Shown one piece after another: positions 1 to 10,097 of a stretch of DNA of 64,000 nt (position 1 is the first letter of the stretch; every line of letters begins with the position of its first letter). The translations under genes and the position numbers were made by a program. Source of the stretch: Methylobacterium sp. (lineage in GTDB: Bacteria; Pseudomonadota; Alphaproteobacteria; Rhizobiales; Beijerinckiaceae); the NCBI GenBank assembly GCA_002928875.1, contig PERO01000012.1:62001-126000 (forward strand), written 5' to 3'. Under the pieces are notes generated by a model. It was not told the DNA's origin and searched no databases. It saw only the letters and a program-made list of their open reading frames with translations.

Positions 1-531
1 ATCGGCGCGGGCAATGCGGTGAACCTCACCGATGGCCTCGATGGCCTCGCGATCGTCCCGGTGATGATTGCGGCGGCGACCTTCGGCTTCATCGCCTATC
101 TCGCGGGCAACGCGATCTTCGCGAACTACCTGCAGATCCATTTCGTGCCGCGCGTGGGCGAATTGTCCGTGCTGCTGGGGGCGGTGATCGGCGCCGGATT
201 GGGCTTCCTCTGGTTCAACGCGCCGCCGGCGCAGGTCTTCATGGGCGATACGGGCAGCCTTGCGCTCGGCGGGCTCCTCGGCTCGGTCGCGGTGGCGACG
301 AAGCACGAGATCGTCTTCGCGATCGTGGGCGGCTTGTTCGTGCTCGAAGCGATGAGCGTCATCATCCAGGTGGCCTCGTTCAAGCTCACCGGCAAGCGCG
401 TCTTCCGCATGGCGCCGATCCACCACCATTACGAGAAGAAGGGTTGGAAGGAGCCGCAGGTCGTCATCCGCTTCTGGATCATCGCGGTGGTGCTGGCGCT
501 GATCGGGCTTGCGACGCTGAAGCTGCGCTGA
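1..531 (+). CDS. mraY: Phospho-N-acetylmuramoyl-pentapeptide-transferase MraY (C-terminal part)
   Basis: Integral membrane enzyme that transfers phospho-MurNAc-pentapeptide from UDP to undecaprenyl phosphate, making lipid I. The frame is open from base 1, so the N-terminal half lies outside the window. Visible family motifs are [11 protein letters not shown] at the left edge, [12 protein letters not shown] (the Asp-containing catalytic loop) and [10 protein letters not shown] near the end, with hydrophobic helices between them and a last helix ending in LATLKLR. It is the first of a run of mur and fts genes on the same strand; murD starts about 70 bases after its stop. Function is secure; only the 5' end is missing. 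Confidence 0.96.
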   Translation: MGAGNAVNLTDGLDGLAIVPVMIAAATFGFIAYLAGNAIFANYLQIHFVPRVGELSVLLGAVIGAGLGFLWFNAPPAQVFMGDTGSLALGGLLGSVAVATKHEIVFAIVGGLFVLEAMSVIIQVASFKLTGKRVFRMAPIHHHYEKKGWKEPQVVIRFWIIAVVLALIGLATLKLR

Positions 532-602
532 TCGCTTGATCGGGATCGTGGCGGTTTGGCGCGCCATTCGCTAAGCCATCCCTCCACAGGATGGAGCATG
601 AG

Positions 603-1994
603 ATGATTCCCGTGGAAAGCTATCGCGGTCGCAGGGTCGCGCTGTTCGGCCTCGGCGGTTCGGGCTTGGCGACGGCGAAGGCGCTTGTCGCCGGCGGGGC
701 GGATGTGACCGTCTGGGACGATTCCGCCTCGGCGATCGAGAAGGCCCGCGCGGCCGGTCTTCATGCCGCGGATCTGCGCGAACTCGATTGGAAAGGCGTC
801 GCCGCGCTCGTGCTCTCGCCCGGCGTGCCGCTGACGCATCCCGAGCCGCACTGGAGCGTGAAGCTGGCGCATGCCTTCGCGGTGCCGGTGATCGGCGACG
901 TGGACCTGTTCTTCCGGGAACGGGCGCGGCGCGCGCCGGATGCGCTCGTCATCTGCATCACCGGCACGAACGGGAAATCCACGACCACCGCGCTGGTCGC
1001 GCATCTCCTGGCCGAGGCCGGTTTCGATGTCGAGATGGGCGGCAATATCGGCACGCCGGTGCTCGAACTCGAGCCGCCGGCGGCGGATGCCCCGCGCCGC
1101 GTGCATGTTCTCGAATGCTCCTCCTACCAGATCGACCTCGCCCCGACGATTTCCCCCACGATCGGCATCCATCTGAACCTGTCGCCCGACCACATCGACC
1201 GGCATGGCACCTTCGATCGTTACGCCGCCGTGAAGGAACGGATGATCGCCGCGGCCCAGATCGCCATTGTCGGCATCGACGACCCGGCTTCCGAGGCGAT
1301 CGCTTTGCGCCACGCGAAGACGGGGGGGCGCACGGTGACGCTTTCGGTGGTCGCAAAGCACGGCGCTTCGCTGCATGTGACGGGCCGCGCGATCGTCAAC
1401 AATCAGGGCGATACTCTGGCCGATCTCACCGGCATCGGCGCGCTCAGGGGCGCGCATAACGGCCAGAACGCGGCGGCGGCGGTGGCGGCCTGCCTGCAGC
1501 TTTCCGTGCCGCGCGCGGTGATCCAGAAGGGGCTCTCGACCTTCCCCGGCCTCGCGCATCGCATGGAGCAGGTGGGTCGGGTGGGCCGCGCGCTGGCGAT
1601 CAACGATTCGAAGGCGACCAACGCCGATTCGACCGAAAAGGCCCTGCTCGCCTTCGAGCAGGGGCTGTTCTGGATCTGTGGCGGCAAGCCGAAGGCAGGC
1701 GGCATCGCCGATCTCGCGCCGCTCTTTCCGCGTGTCGCCAAGGCCTACCTGATCGGCGAGGCGGCGGAGGCCTTCTCCGAAACGCTCGGCGACACGGTGC
1801 CGCACATGATTGCCGGCACGCTGGATGTGGCGGTGAATCAGGCGGTTGCGGATGCCAATCACAGCGAATTCAACGAGCCGGTAATTCTTCTTTCACCCTC
1901 TTGCGCCTCATTTGACCAGTTTCCGAATTTCGAGGTGCGGGGGAGAACCTTCCGCGATCTCGTCTCGGCCTTGCCGGATTTCCGGCCGCTCTGA
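603..1994 (+). CDS. murD: UDP-N-acetylmuramoylalanine--D-glutamate ligase MurD
   Basis: Cytoplasmic ATP-dependent ligase adding D-Glu to UDP-MurNAc-L-Ala. The N-terminal Rossmann-like domain shows FGLGGSG (residues about 15-21), and the Mur ligase P-loop GTNGKSTTT is at about 121-129. HGTFDRY and INDSKATNADS of the central and C-terminal domains are also present. 463 residues is normal for MurD. I chose the ATG at 603 because GGAG lies about six bases upstream and related proteins begin MIPV; an in-frame ATG at 591 would add four residues. It sits between mraY and ftsW. Confidence 0.96.
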   Translation: MIPVESYRGRRVALFGLGGSGLATAKALVAGGADVTVWDDSASAIEKARAAGLHAADLRELDWKGVAALVLSPGVPLTHPEPHWSVKLAHAFAVPVIGDVDLFFRERARRAPDALVICITGTNGKSTTTALVAHLLAEAGFDVEMGGNIGTPVLELEPPAADAPRRVHVLECSSYQIDLAPTISPTIGIHLNLSPDHIDRHGTFDRYAAVKERMIAAAQIAIVGIDDPASEAIALRHAKTGGRTVTLSVVAKHGASLHVTGRAIVNNQGDTLADLTGIGALRGAHNGQNAAAAVAACLQLSVPRAVIQKGLSTFPGLAHRMEQVGRVGRALAINDSKATNADSTEKALLAFEQGLFWICGGKPKAGGIADLAPLFPRVAKAYLIGEAAEAFSETLGDTVPHMIAGTLDVAVNQAVADANHSEFNEPVILLSPSCASFDQFPNFEVRGRTFRDLVSALPDFRPL

Positions 1995-2052
1995 GTGCTG
2001 GCACGCCCGGGCCGGCCCCGGGTGATGGCCAGCGTGAGGAGTGGAGGTCAGG

Positions 2053-3225
2053 ATGGTCAGCCGCGCGGAGCGCACGCCTTTCGGCGAATGGTGGTGGACC
2101 GTCGACCGCTGGCTCCTCTTCTCCTTCGCGACGCTGATGGTCGCGGGCATCCTGTTCGGGCTCGCCGCCTATCCGCCCGTGGCGAACAAGCTCGGCCTCT
2201 CGACCTTCCATTTCGTGAACCGGCAGGCGATCTTCCTGGTCGCGGCGGGCATCCTGATGGTCGGCACTTCGTTCCTGCCGCCGCGCATGGTCCGCCGGCT
2301 CGCCTTGATCGTGTTCGCCATCGGTCTTGCGCTGGTGATCTCGACGCTGTTCATCGGCACGGAGATCAAGGGCGCGAAGCGCTGGATCTTCATCGGCGGT
2401 TTCAACCTTCAGCCCTCCGAGATCGTGAAGCCGGCCTTCGTGGTGCTGAGCGCCTGGGCTTTCTCGCAGGCCATGGAGCGCAAGGATCTGGCGATCCTGC
2501 CGATGGTCATCGCCTTCGGTCTGCTCGCGGCCGTGACCATCCCGCTGATCCGCCAGCCCGATCTCGGGCAGACGATCCTGGTCTCGGCGGTGTGGTCGGC
2601 GATGTTCTTCCTCACCGGCCTGCACATCCTGTGGGTTCTGGGGCTGATGGGCCTCGGTGCCTTGGGGCTGTTCTTTGCCTATCGCTTCCTCGACCATGCG
2701 ACCGACCGCATCAACCGCTTCCTCAACAAGGGCGATGCCGACACCTTCAACACCGATCAGGCGCTGGAGAGCTTCTTCCAGGGCGGCTGGCTGGGGCGCG
2801 GGCCCGGCGAGGGCACCGTGAAACGCAGCCTGCCCGAGAGCCACACGGACTTCCTCTTCGCGGTGATCGGCGAGGAATACGGCTCGATCGTCTGCCTGAT
2901 GGTCGTGGCGCTGTTCGCCTTCATCGTGGTCCGTGGCCTTGTCCTCGCCCGCGAGAACACCGATCCGTTCAGCCGCATCGCGGCGGCAGGCCTCGTGATG
3001 CTCTTCGGCCTCCAGAGCTTCATCAACATGGCGGTGAACCTCAACCTCATTCCGCCCAAGGGCATGACGCTGCCGTTCCTCTCCTATGGTGGCTCCTCGC
3101 TGCTCTCGGTGGGACTGGCGGCCGGCATGTTGCTGGCCGTGACACGGCGCCGGCCGAAATCGAGCCTGATCGAGCGTCATCAGGCCTATGGCGCGCCACC
3201 ACCGGGAGAACCCGCGCATGCCTGA
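2053..3225 (+). CDS. ftsW: Peptidoglycan glycosyltransferase FtsW
   Basis: SEDS-family polytopic membrane protein that polymerises lipid II at the division septum with its partner class B PBP. About ten hydrophobic segments are visible. SEDS hallmarks include KRWIFIGGFNLQPSE, the loop PESHTDFLFAVIGEEYG, and the C-terminal IPPKGMTLPFLSYGGSS. The ATG at 2053 is preceded by GGAGG at optimal spacing; a GTG at 2041 is an in-frame alternative. The 3' end overlaps the start of murG by eight bases, so translation of the two is probably coupled. Confidence 0.95.
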   Translation: MVSRAERTPFGEWWWTVDRWLLFSFATLMVAGILFGLAAYPPVANKLGLSTFHFVNRQAIFLVAAGILMVGTSFLPPRMVRRLALIVFAIGLALVISTLFIGTEIKGAKRWIFIGGFNLQPSEIVKPAFVVLSAWAFSQAMERKDLAILPMVIAFGLLAAVTIPLIRQPDLGQTILVSAVWSAMFFLTGLHILWVLGLMGLGALGLFFAYRFLDHATDRINRFLNKGDADTFNTDQALESFFQGGWLGRGPGEGTVKRSLPESHTDFLFAVIGEEYGSIVCLMVVALFAFIVVRGLVLARENTDPFSRIAAAGLVMLFGLQSFINMAVNLNLIPPKGMTLPFLSYGGSSLLSVGLAAGMLLAVTRRRPKSSLIERHQAYGAPPPGEPAHA

Positions 3226-4330
3226 GGAGAAGAAGCCGCTCATCCTGCTCGCGGCCGGGGGCACGGGCGGGCATCTCTTCCCGGCCGAGGCGCTTGCGAC
3301 GGAACTCGTCAATCGCGGCTGCCGCACGGCCCTGGTGACCGATGCGCGCATCGCAAGCGGCGACTGGGCCAAGCGCTTTCCCGGCGATGTGACGACGCTG
3401 ACCGCCGGCACCGTCACGGGTGCGGGCTTCGTCGCCAAGGCGATGGGCGCGCTGAAACTGGCGAAGGGCACGCTGGAAGCGCGCGCGCTGCTCGCGCGAC
3501 TCAACCCGGATGTGGTGGTGGGGTTCGGCGGCTATCCCACGGTGCCGCCCATCCTCGCGGCCTCCATGAAGGGCATTCCCACGATCCTTCATGAGGCGAA
3601 TGCCGTGATGGGCCGCGCGAACCGCTTCCTTGCCAGGCGCGCGACCCTGATCGCGACGGGATTTCCGAGCCCCAATCCCGAATTCCCGGACAAGACCGTT
3701 TTCTCCGGCAACCCCGTTCGCAAGCCCGTGCTGCTCGCGGCCGAGAGCCCCTACCAGGCCCCCGAACCGGAGGGCATGCTGGAATTGCTGGTGTTCGGCG
3801 GCAGCCTCGGGGCCAGCGTGATGAGCAACGTGGTGCCTGCCGCCATGCAGCAGATCTCGCCCGCCTTGCGCGCGCGGCTCTCGATCGTGCAGCAGGCGCG
3901 CGAGGAGGACGTGAAGCGCGTCTCGAGGATCTACGAGGCGCTCGGCGTGAAGCACGAGATCGCGCCGTTCTTCGCCGATCTGCCGCATCGCATCGCCGCC
4001 GCGCATCTGGTGATCGCTCGCGCCGGCGCGATGACGGTCACCGAGTTGTCCGTCATCGGCCGGCCATCGGTGCTGGTGCCGCTGCCCGGTTCGCTGGATC
4101 AGGATCAGGCGACCAATGCCGCGGTGATCGTCGCGGCAGGCGGGGCGATCTCCGTGCCGCAGAGCGCCTTCACGCCGGTCTCGCTGGCCGAGTTGCTGGA
4201 ACGGAAGATGTCCAGCCCCGAGCGCCTGGCGGAGATGGCCGCGAAGGCGAAGAGCATCGGCATCTCGGATGCGGCCTCGCGGCTCGCGGGCCATGTCTTT
4301 TCGGTGCTTTCCAAGCACGCGAAGCGCTGA
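3218..4330 (+). CDS. murG: UDP-N-acetylglucosamine--MurNAc-pentapeptide pyrophosphoryl-undecaprenol GlcNAc transferase MurG
   Basis: Peripheral membrane GT28 glycosyltransferase converting lipid I to lipid II at the cytoplasmic face. The N-terminal acceptor-binding motif GGTGGHLFPA is at about residues 14-23, followed by GFGGYPTVP and HEANAVMGRANR. The C-terminal half has FGGSLGA and the donor-binding region ARAGAMTVTELS and PLPGSLDQDQATNA. Length is about 370 residues, as usual. The ATG at 3218 overlaps the ftsW stop; an upstream ATG at 3188 would extend deep into ftsW and is less likely. Confidence 0.96.
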   Translation: MPEEKKPLILLAAGGTGGHLFPAEALATELVNRGCRTALVTDARIASGDWAKRFPGDVTTLTAGTVTGAGFVAKAMGALKLAKGTLEARALLARLNPDVVVGFGGYPTVPPILAASMKGIPTILHEANAVMGRANRFLARRATLIATGFPSPNPEFPDKTVFSGNPVRKPVLLAAESPYQAPEPEGMLELLVFGGSLGASVMSNVVPAAMQQISPALRARLSIVQQAREEDVKRVSRIYEALGVKHEIAPFFADLPHRIAAAHLVIARAGAMTVTELSVIGRPSVLVPLPGSLDQDQATNAAVIVAAGGAISVPQSAFTPVSLAELLERKMSSPERLAEMAAKAKSIGISDAASRLAGHVFSVLSKHAKR

Positions 4331-4417
4331 TAGGGCAAAACTGCCCCTGTTTCCGCATCGGAAGCACGGGCAATCCTGCGCCCGCGCGTTCCCCGATCCT
4401 CAAGAAGACCAAACCCG

Positions 4418-5833
4418 ATGAGACCCACGAAAATCCCGCGCGAGACCGGCCCGATCCATTTCATCGGGATCGGCGGCATCGGCATGTCCGGCATCGCCGA
4501 GGTGCTCGCGAAATTCGGCTATACGGTGCAGGGCTCGGATGCGGCGGACAACGCCAATGTGAAGCGCCTGCGCGAACAAGGCATCACCTGCTTCGTCGGC
4601 CACAAGGCTGAAAACCTCGGCAAGGCCGCCGTGGTGGTGGTTTCCACCGCCATCCGGCGCGACAACCCGGAGCTGCAGGCGGCGCGCGAACAGCGCATTC
4701 CCGTGGTGCGGCGCGCGGAGATGCTCGCGGAGATCATGCGGTTCCGTTCCTGCGTGGCGATTGCCGGCACGCATGGCAAGACGACGACAACCAGCCTCGT
4801 GGCGACCCTGCTCGACAAGGCGGGGTTTGACCCCACCGTCATCAATGGCGGCATCATCAACGCCTATGGCACCAATGCGCGCCTCGGCAATGGCGACTGG
4901 ATGGTGGTGGAGGCCGATGAGAGCGACGGCACCTTCCTGAAGCTGCCGGCGGATGTCGCGATCATAACCAACATCGATCCCGAGCATCTCGACCATTTCG
5001 GCACCTTCGACGCCATCAAGAAGGCTTTCCGCCAATTGGTCGACAATCTCCCGTTCTACGGTTTTGCGGTGATGTGCCTCGACCACCCGACCGTGCAGGA
5101 TCTCGTCGGGCAGATCGAGGATCGCCGCGTCATCACCTATGGCGAGAACCCGCAGGCCGATTTCTGCGTGAAGAACATCGATCTCGCCGGCGGTCGCAGC
5201 CGTTTCAGCCTCGAGATCCGCGATCGCAAATCCGGCGAGATCACGCTCGTGCCCGATCTCATGATGCCGATGCCGGGCCATCACAACGCGCTGAACGCCA
5301 CGGCCGCCATCGCCGTCGCGCATGAGCTGGGCGTGAAGGTGGATGTGATCCGCGAAGCGCTCGCGGGCTTTGCGGGCGTGAAGCGCCGCTTCACCCGGAC
5401 CGGCGAGTGGAACGGCGTCGAGATCTTCGACGATTACGGGCATCACCCCGTGGAAATCGCCGCCGTCCTGCGTGCGGCGCGCGCGTCGACCAAGGGAAAG
5501 GTCGTGGCCGTGGTGCAGCCGCATCGCTACACCCGCCTGCAATCGCTGTTCTCGGATTTCGCGGCCTGCTTCAACGACGCCGACAGCGTCATCGTGGCGG
5601 ATGTCTATTCGGCGGGGGAGAGCCCAATTCCCGGTGCGTCGCGCGATGATCTCGTCGCGGCCATCAAGGCGCGCGGGCATCGGCACGTGATCGCGCTGGA
5701 AGGCGCGGAAAAACTCGCGGGCCATGTCGGTGCAATCGCGAAATCCGGCGATTATGTCGTCTGCCTCGGCGCGGGCAACATCACGCAATGGGCCTATGCG
5801 CTGCCGGGCGAACTCGCGGGGATGAAAGCGTGA
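4418..5833 (+). CDS. murC: UDP-N-acetylmuramate--L-alanine ligase MurC
   Basis: Cytoplasmic ligase that adds the first L-Ala of the stem peptide. The N-terminal nucleotide-binding motif [12 protein letters not shown] is at about residues 17-28. The ATP P-loop GTHGKTTTT is at about 117-125, and [11 protein letters not shown] and [13 protein letters not shown] of the central domain and [10 protein letters not shown] of the C-terminal domain are present. 471 residues is typical. It is separated from murG by 87 bases and shares a 4-base GTGA overlap with murB. Confidence 0.96.
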   Translation: MRPTKIPRETGPIHFIGIGGIGMSGIAEVLAKFGYTVQGSDAADNANVKRLREQGITCFVGHKAENLGKAAVVVVSTAIRRDNPELQAAREQRIPVVRRAEMLAEIMRFRSCVAIAGTHGKTTTTSLVATLLDKAGFDPTVINGGIINAYGTNARLGNGDWMVVEADESDGTFLKLPADVAIITNIDPEHLDHFGTFDAIKKAFRQLVDNLPFYGFAVMCLDHPTVQDLVGQIEDRRVITYGENPQADFCVKNIDLAGGRSRFSLEIRDRKSGEITLVPDLMMPMPGHHNALNATAAIAVAHELGVKVDVIREALAGFAGVKRRFTRTGEWNGVEIFDDYGHHPVEIAAVLRAARASTKGKVVAVVQPHRYTRLQSLFSDFAACFNDADSVIVADVYSAGESPIPGASRDDLVAAIKARGHRHVIALEGAEKLAGHVGAIAKSGDYVVCLGAGNITQWAYALPGELAGMKA

Positions 5834-6789
5834 GCGGAACGCTCGCCGCCCGCCTTTCCGCGTTCATGCCGGATTTGCGCGGGCGCCTGCTTGCGAACGA
5901 GCCGCTGGCGCCCTTCACCTGGCTGCGCGTGGGGGGGCCGGCCGAAGTGCTGTTCACCCCGGCGGATACGGATGACCTCGCCCATTTCCTGAAGCACCTC
6001 CCGGCCGAGATCCCGGTGACGATGATCGGGCTCGCCTCCAACATGATCATCCGCGACGGCGGGATTCCCGGCGTGGTGATCCGCTTCTCGCCGCGCGCCT
6101 TCGGGCAGATCGGGGTCGAGGAGGACAACCGCATCCGCGCCGGGGCCTTCGCGGCGGATCGCAAGGTGGCGATGGAAGCGGCTGAGGCGGGCATCGGCGG
6201 GCTCGAATTCCTGTTCGGCATCCCCGGCTCCATCGGCGGCGCCTTGCGCATGAATGCCGGCACGCGCTCCAACACCAACCCGGAGATCGAGGGCGAGACG
6301 CGCGAACGCTTCGTGGAAGCGACCGCTGTGACGCGCGCCGGCGCGATCATCCGGCTGACGCCCGAGGACATGCGCTTCGTCTATCGCGGCTGCGGCGTGC
6401 CGGCGGATACGATCTTCACGGAGGCCGTGTTTCAGGGCTTCGCGCGCGATCCCGATGAGATCCGTGCCATCAATGCGCGGGTGCAGGAGCATCGCGAGCG
6501 CGACCAGGAAACGAAGGTCCGCACGGCCGGTTCGACCTTCAAGAACCCGCCGGGGCATTCCTCCTGGCGCCTGATCCGCGATTCCGGCGGGCTCGATTTG
6601 CGTGTGGGGCAGGCGGAGATGTCGCGCAAGCACGCGAATTTCCTGATCGCCCATGACGGCGCGACGGCCGCCGATATCGAAGGGCTTGGCGAGGCGATCA
6701 TCGCACTGGTGCGCGAGAAGCAGGGCGTCACACTCGAATGGGAAGTGAAGCGGGTGGGCATTTCTGCCGAGCTGGCAAGGAACGGTTAA
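5830..6789 (+). CDS. murB: UDP-N-acetylenolpyruvoylglucosamine reductase MurB
   Basis: FAD-dependent reductase giving UDP-MurNAc. FAD-binding segments are [10 protein letters not shown] and [12 protein letters not shown], with [15 protein letters not shown] in the middle. The catalytic serine region [17 protein letters not shown] and the C-terminal [16 protein letters not shown]-type segment are present. About 319 residues fits the family. I start it at the GTG at 5830, whose last bases form the murC stop (GTGA overlap); an ATG at 5788 in the same frame would lie inside murC and lacks homology before residue 15. Confidence 0.94.
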   Translation: MSGTLAARLSAFMPDLRGRLLANEPLAPFTWLRVGGPAEVLFTPADTDDLAHFLKHLPAEIPVTMIGLASNMIIRDGGIPGVVIRFSPRAFGQIGVEEDNRIRAGAFAADRKVAMEAAEAGIGGLEFLFGIPGSIGGALRMNAGTRSNTNPEIEGETRERFVEATAVTRAGAIIRLTPEDMRFVYRGCGVPADTIFTEAVFQGFARDPDEIRAINARVQEHRERDQETKVRTAGSTFKNPPGHSSWRLIRDSGGLDLRVGQAEMSRKHANFLIAHDGATAADIEGLGEAIIALVREKQGVTLEWEVKRVGISAELARNG

Positions 6790-6879
6790 CCATAACCGGC
6801 CGATAGTGCGGGCCTGTTCGCAAGGCCGCGCACGCGGCCGGGCCGGGCGCGCCGGCTTCTGGAACGCGCGGGGGTCATC

Positions 6880-7836
6880 ATGTCTGGTTCGAATGCCTCG
6901 ACCCAATTTGCCGGGGCCCATGTCGCCGTGCTGATGGGCGGCTGGTCCGCCGAGCGTCCCGTGAGCCTGAATTCGGGCAGGGGCTGTGCCACGGCCCTGC
7001 GCGGGCAGGGCTACCGGGTGACGGAGGTGGATGTCGGCCGTGACATCGCCGAGGTTCTCGCAAAGCTGAAGCCCGATGTCGCCTTCAATGCGCTGCACGG
7101 CCCCTTCGGCGAGGATGGCACCATCCAGGGCCTGCTCGAAATCCTCGGCATCCCCTACACGCATTCCGGCGTGCTCGCTTCCGCGCTCGCCATGCGCAAG
7201 GACCGTGCGAAGACCGTGATGGCTGCGGCCGGCGTGCCGGTGGCGGCGGGGGTGACGCGCTCGCGATTCGAGGTGGCGCGGGAGCATCCTTTACCTTTGC
7301 CCTATGTGGCGAAACCGGTTGCGGATGGTTCGTCCTTCGGCGTTTACATTTTGCGCGAGGGCGCCAACAGCCCCCCCACCGAGCTGGCGCGGGCCGATTG
7401 GCCCCTGGGTGACGAGATGCTCTGCGAGCCGTTTATACCCGGTTTGGAGCTGACTTGCGCGGTCGTGGGCTACAAAACAGGGGCAGAACCGCTCGATATC
7501 ATCGAAATCCGCCCTGCCGTGGGTGCCTTTTACGACTACGAGGCAAAGTACTCGAAAGGCGGCTCAATTCACGTCCTGCCTGCACCTCTTAAACCGAATA
7601 TTTACCAGAAGGTTCAAGAAATGGCGGTGAGGGCACACGAGGCTCTCGGCTGTCGCGGCGTCTCCCGGGCGGATTTCCGTTACGATGACAAAACCGACAC
7701 GCTGGTCTGCCTGGAGGTGAACACCCAACCCGGCATGACGGAGACCTCGCTGGTGCCCGAGCTGGCCGCTCATCGCGGCCTCATGTTCGGCGAGTTGGTC
7801 TCATGGATGGTGCAGGACGCCTCACTCGATCGGTGA
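6880..7836 (+). CDS. ddl: D-alanine--D-alanine ligase
   Basis: ATP-grasp enzyme making the D-Ala-D-Ala terminus of the stem peptide. Motifs include VLMGGWSAERPVSLNSG near the N-terminus, FNALHGPFGEDGTIQGLLE, PYTHSGVLASALAMRKD, and VAKPVADGSSFGV of the ATP-grasp fold. C-terminal metal ligands lie in ADFRYDD and CLEVNTQPGMTETSLVPE. 318 residues is normal. The 3' part (about 7290-7740) is visibly less GC-rich than its neighbours. The downstream ftsQ overlaps it by up to 34 bases. Confidence 0.95.
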   Translation: MSGSNASTQFAGAHVAVLMGGWSAERPVSLNSGRGCATALRGQGYRVTEVDVGRDIAEVLAKLKPDVAFNALHGPFGEDGTIQGLLEILGIPYTHSGVLASALAMRKDRAKTVMAAAGVPVAAGVTRSRFEVAREHPLPLPYVAKPVADGSSFGVYILREGANSPPTELARADWPLGDEMLCEPFIPGLELTCAVVGYKTGAEPLDIIEIRPAVGAFYDYEAKYSKGGSIHVLPAPLKPNIYQKVQEMAVRAHEALGCRGVSRADFRYDDKTDTLVCLEVNTQPGMTETSLVPELAAHRGLMFGELVSWMVQDASLDR

Positions 7837-8723
7837 AGTCCTGGCTCGGCAAGCCCGCCGAAGCCATCGCCCTTTATCGCGCCTCGCGGGCCGCACAGCG
7901 CCGGGCCCGCCATGGCCGGTTCCACATCCGCCGCGGCATCGGCTCCAGCCTCGCCCTGCTGTTTCTGGCCGGCTCCGGAATCGCCGGGTTCTTCATCGGC
8001 GGACATGATGCCGCCTTCCGTCGCGATTACGGCACGATTCCCGATGCCATCGCCCGCGCCTTCGGCTTCGGCATCCAGCAGATCGCCGTCGATGGCGCGA
8101 CGGAACTGACGCGCGACGAGGTGATTGCGCTGTCCGGGCTCGATCCGCGCGCCTCGCTGCCCTTCCTCGATCCCAAGGAACTGCAGGAGAAGCTGGCGCG
8201 CGTGCCGCTGATCGCGGAAGCGGCCATCACCAAGCTCTATCCGGACCGCCTGCGCATCGATATCCGCGAGCGCGTCCCTTACGCGATCTGGCAGCTCGAT
8301 GGCGACGTGAAGGTCGTCGCCGTCGATGGCACGCCGATCGAGCCCTTCAACGATGCCCGCTTCCTGCGTCTGCCCCACGTCGTCGGCAAGGATGCCAATC
8401 TCCGGGTCAAGGATTACGCGACCCTGCTCGAGGCCGTTCCCGAACTGGGGGCGAGAGTGCGCGCCGGCACGCTCGTGGCCGGGCGCCGGTGGGATCTGAA
8501 ACTCCTGAACGGCGTCGATCTCAAGCTGCCCGAGGAGGACGCCGACGAGGCGCTTCGTCGTTTCTGGGCGCTCGAAAAGGAGCACAAGCTGAGCGAGCGC
8601 GCCGTTCTGGCGATCGACCTGCGCCTGCCCGACCGCATCGCGCTCCGCCTGACCGAAGAAGCCGCCGCGCAGCACGCCGAAAGCGTGGCCGCCCGCATCA
8701 AGAAGCTCGGGGGCCGGGTCTGA
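7803..8723 (+). CDS. ftsQ: Cell division protein FtsQ
   Basis: Bitopic division protein linking early and late divisome components through FtsB/FtsL. A basic cytoplasmic N-terminus precedes one membrane helix (SLALLFLAGSGIAGFFIGG, about residues 48-66). After it comes a POTRA domain containing IQQIAVDGATELTRDEVIALSGL, then the FtsQ-type domain with VERVPYAIWQ-like RERVPYAIWQLDGDVKVVAVDGTPI. The ATG at 7803 overlaps ddl by 34 bases; a GTG at 7833 would form a GTGA overlap like murC/murB and is an equally credible start. The stop overlaps ftsA by one base. Confidence 0.93.
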   Translation: MDGAGRLTRSVKSWLGKPAEAIALYRASRAAQRRARHGRFHIRRGIGSSLALLFLAGSGIAGFFIGGHDAAFRRDYGTIPDAIARAFGFGIQQIAVDGATELTRDEVIALSGLDPRASLPFLDPKELQEKLARVPLIAEAAITKLYPDRLRIDIRERVPYAIWQLDGDVKVVAVDGTPIEPFNDARFLRLPHVVGKDANLRVKDYATLLEAVPELGARVRAGTLVAGRRWDLKLLNGVDLKLPEEDADEALRRFWALEKEHKLSERAVLAIDLRLPDRIALRLTEEAAAQHAESVAARIKKLGGRV

Positions 8724-10045
8724 TGCGGCTTCCCTCGAACATCACGCCCCGCATCCGGCCGGTTCCCGCCAACAAGAGCGCCATTCTCTCCGCGCTCGAT
8801 GTCGGAACCTCGAAGGTCGTCTGCCTCATCGCGCGGCTCGATCCGCTCGAAGGCTCGGATGTGCTCTCGGGCCGCACGCATCGCATGCGCGTGCTCGGCA
8901 TCGGGCACCAGAAGTCGCGCGGGCTGAAGGGCGGCACGGTGATCGATCTCGGCGAGGCCGAGAAGGCGATCCGCCTCGCGGTGGATGCCGCCGAGCGCAT
9001 GGCCGGCGTGCAGGTCGCGAGCGCCATCGTGAACATGAGCGGCGGGCGCATCGCCTCGCAGCATTTCGCCGGCCGCGTGGCGATCAACCGCCGCGATGTC
9101 TCGGATTCGGATATTCAACGGGTGATCGAGATCGCCTCCTCGCATGCGCAGCAGAACGGCCGCGCGATCCTGCATGCTCTGCCCGTGGGCTACACGCTCG
9201 ATGGCGCGCCAGGCATCCAGGAGCCGAAGGGCATGGTCGGCGACCAGCTCGAGGTCGACCTGCACATTGCCGCCTGCGACCCGCTGGCGGCGCATAACCT
9301 GATGATCGCGGTGGAGCGCGGGCATATCCAGGTCGAGGCGCTTGTCGCCACGCCCTATGCCTCCTCGCTCGCCACCCTTTGCGATGACGAAACGCAACTG
9401 GGCGCGACCGTGATCGATATCGGCGGCGGCACCACGACCATCGCCGTCTATCACCAGGGCCATCTGGTGCATGTCGATGCCATCGCGGTCGGCGGCAACT
9501 ACATCACACTCGACATCGCCCGTGGCCTCTCGATGCGCCTCGAGGATGCCGAGAAGCTCAAGTGCCGCCACGCCCATTGCATCGAGACGGAAGCCGACCT
9601 GCGCGACATCCTCACGATCCGGCAGGTTTCGGATGACGAGCGGGACCAGAGCCATTCCGTCCCGCTCGGGCAATTGACGCGCATCGTGCGTCCGCGTGCC
9701 GAGGAAATCGTCGATTTCGTGCGTGAGCGGCTCGCCAAGGCGGGTTTCCCCATCGTTGCGGGCCAGCATGTGCTGCTCACAGGGGGCACCTCGCAACTGG
9801 GCGGGCTCACCGAACTCGCGCATCGCGTCTTCGGGACGCAGACGCGCGTGGCGCGGCCGGTTGGCATCCAGGGCTTGCCGGAAGCGGCGAAGAGCCCGGC
9901 TTTTTCAAGCGCGGTGGGCCTTCTGGTCTACCCGCAGGTGGCGGGACGTGAGTTTTTCGAGGCCGGGCGCTCATCCGCGCTCGGGATGACCGGGACCGGG
10001 GGCTATATCGCCCGCGTCTCCCAATGGCTCAGGGACAGTTTCTGA
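8723..10045 (+). CDS. ftsA: Cell division protein FtsA
   Basis: Actin-like ATPase that anchors FtsZ filaments to the membrane. The phosphate-1 motif is [15 protein letters not shown] near residue 20. A 1C subdomain follows ([16 protein letters not shown]), phosphate-2 is [14 protein letters not shown], and the adenosine motif is [13 protein letters not shown]. The C-terminal [12 protein letters not shown] resembles the amphipathic membrane-targeting helix. About 440 residues. The ATG at 8723 overlaps the ftsQ stop (TGATG), supporting this start over longer readings. Confidence 0.95.
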   Translation: MRLPSNITPRIRPVPANKSAILSALDVGTSKVVCLIARLDPLEGSDVLSGRTHRMRVLGIGHQKSRGLKGGTVIDLGEAEKAIRLAVDAAERMAGVQVASAIVNMSGGRIASQHFAGRVAINRRDVSDSDIQRVIEIASSHAQQNGRAILHALPVGYTLDGAPGIQEPKGMVGDQLEVDLHIAACDPLAAHNLMIAVERGHIQVEALVATPYASSLATLCDDETQLGATVIDIGGGTTTIAVYHQGHLVHVDAIAVGGNYITLDIARGLSMRLEDAEKLKCRHAHCIETEADLRDILTIRQVSDDERDQSHSVPLGQLTRIVRPRAEEIVDFVRERLAKAGFPIVAGQHVLLTGGTSQLGGLTELAHRVFGTQTRVARPVGIQGLPEAAKSPAFSSAVGLLVYPQVAGREFFEAGRSSALGMTGTGGYIARVSQWLRDSF

Positions 10046-10097
10046 ATTCAACGAATCCTGGGCCCGGCGCCCGGAACGCTTAAGGAGCGAGACGACC

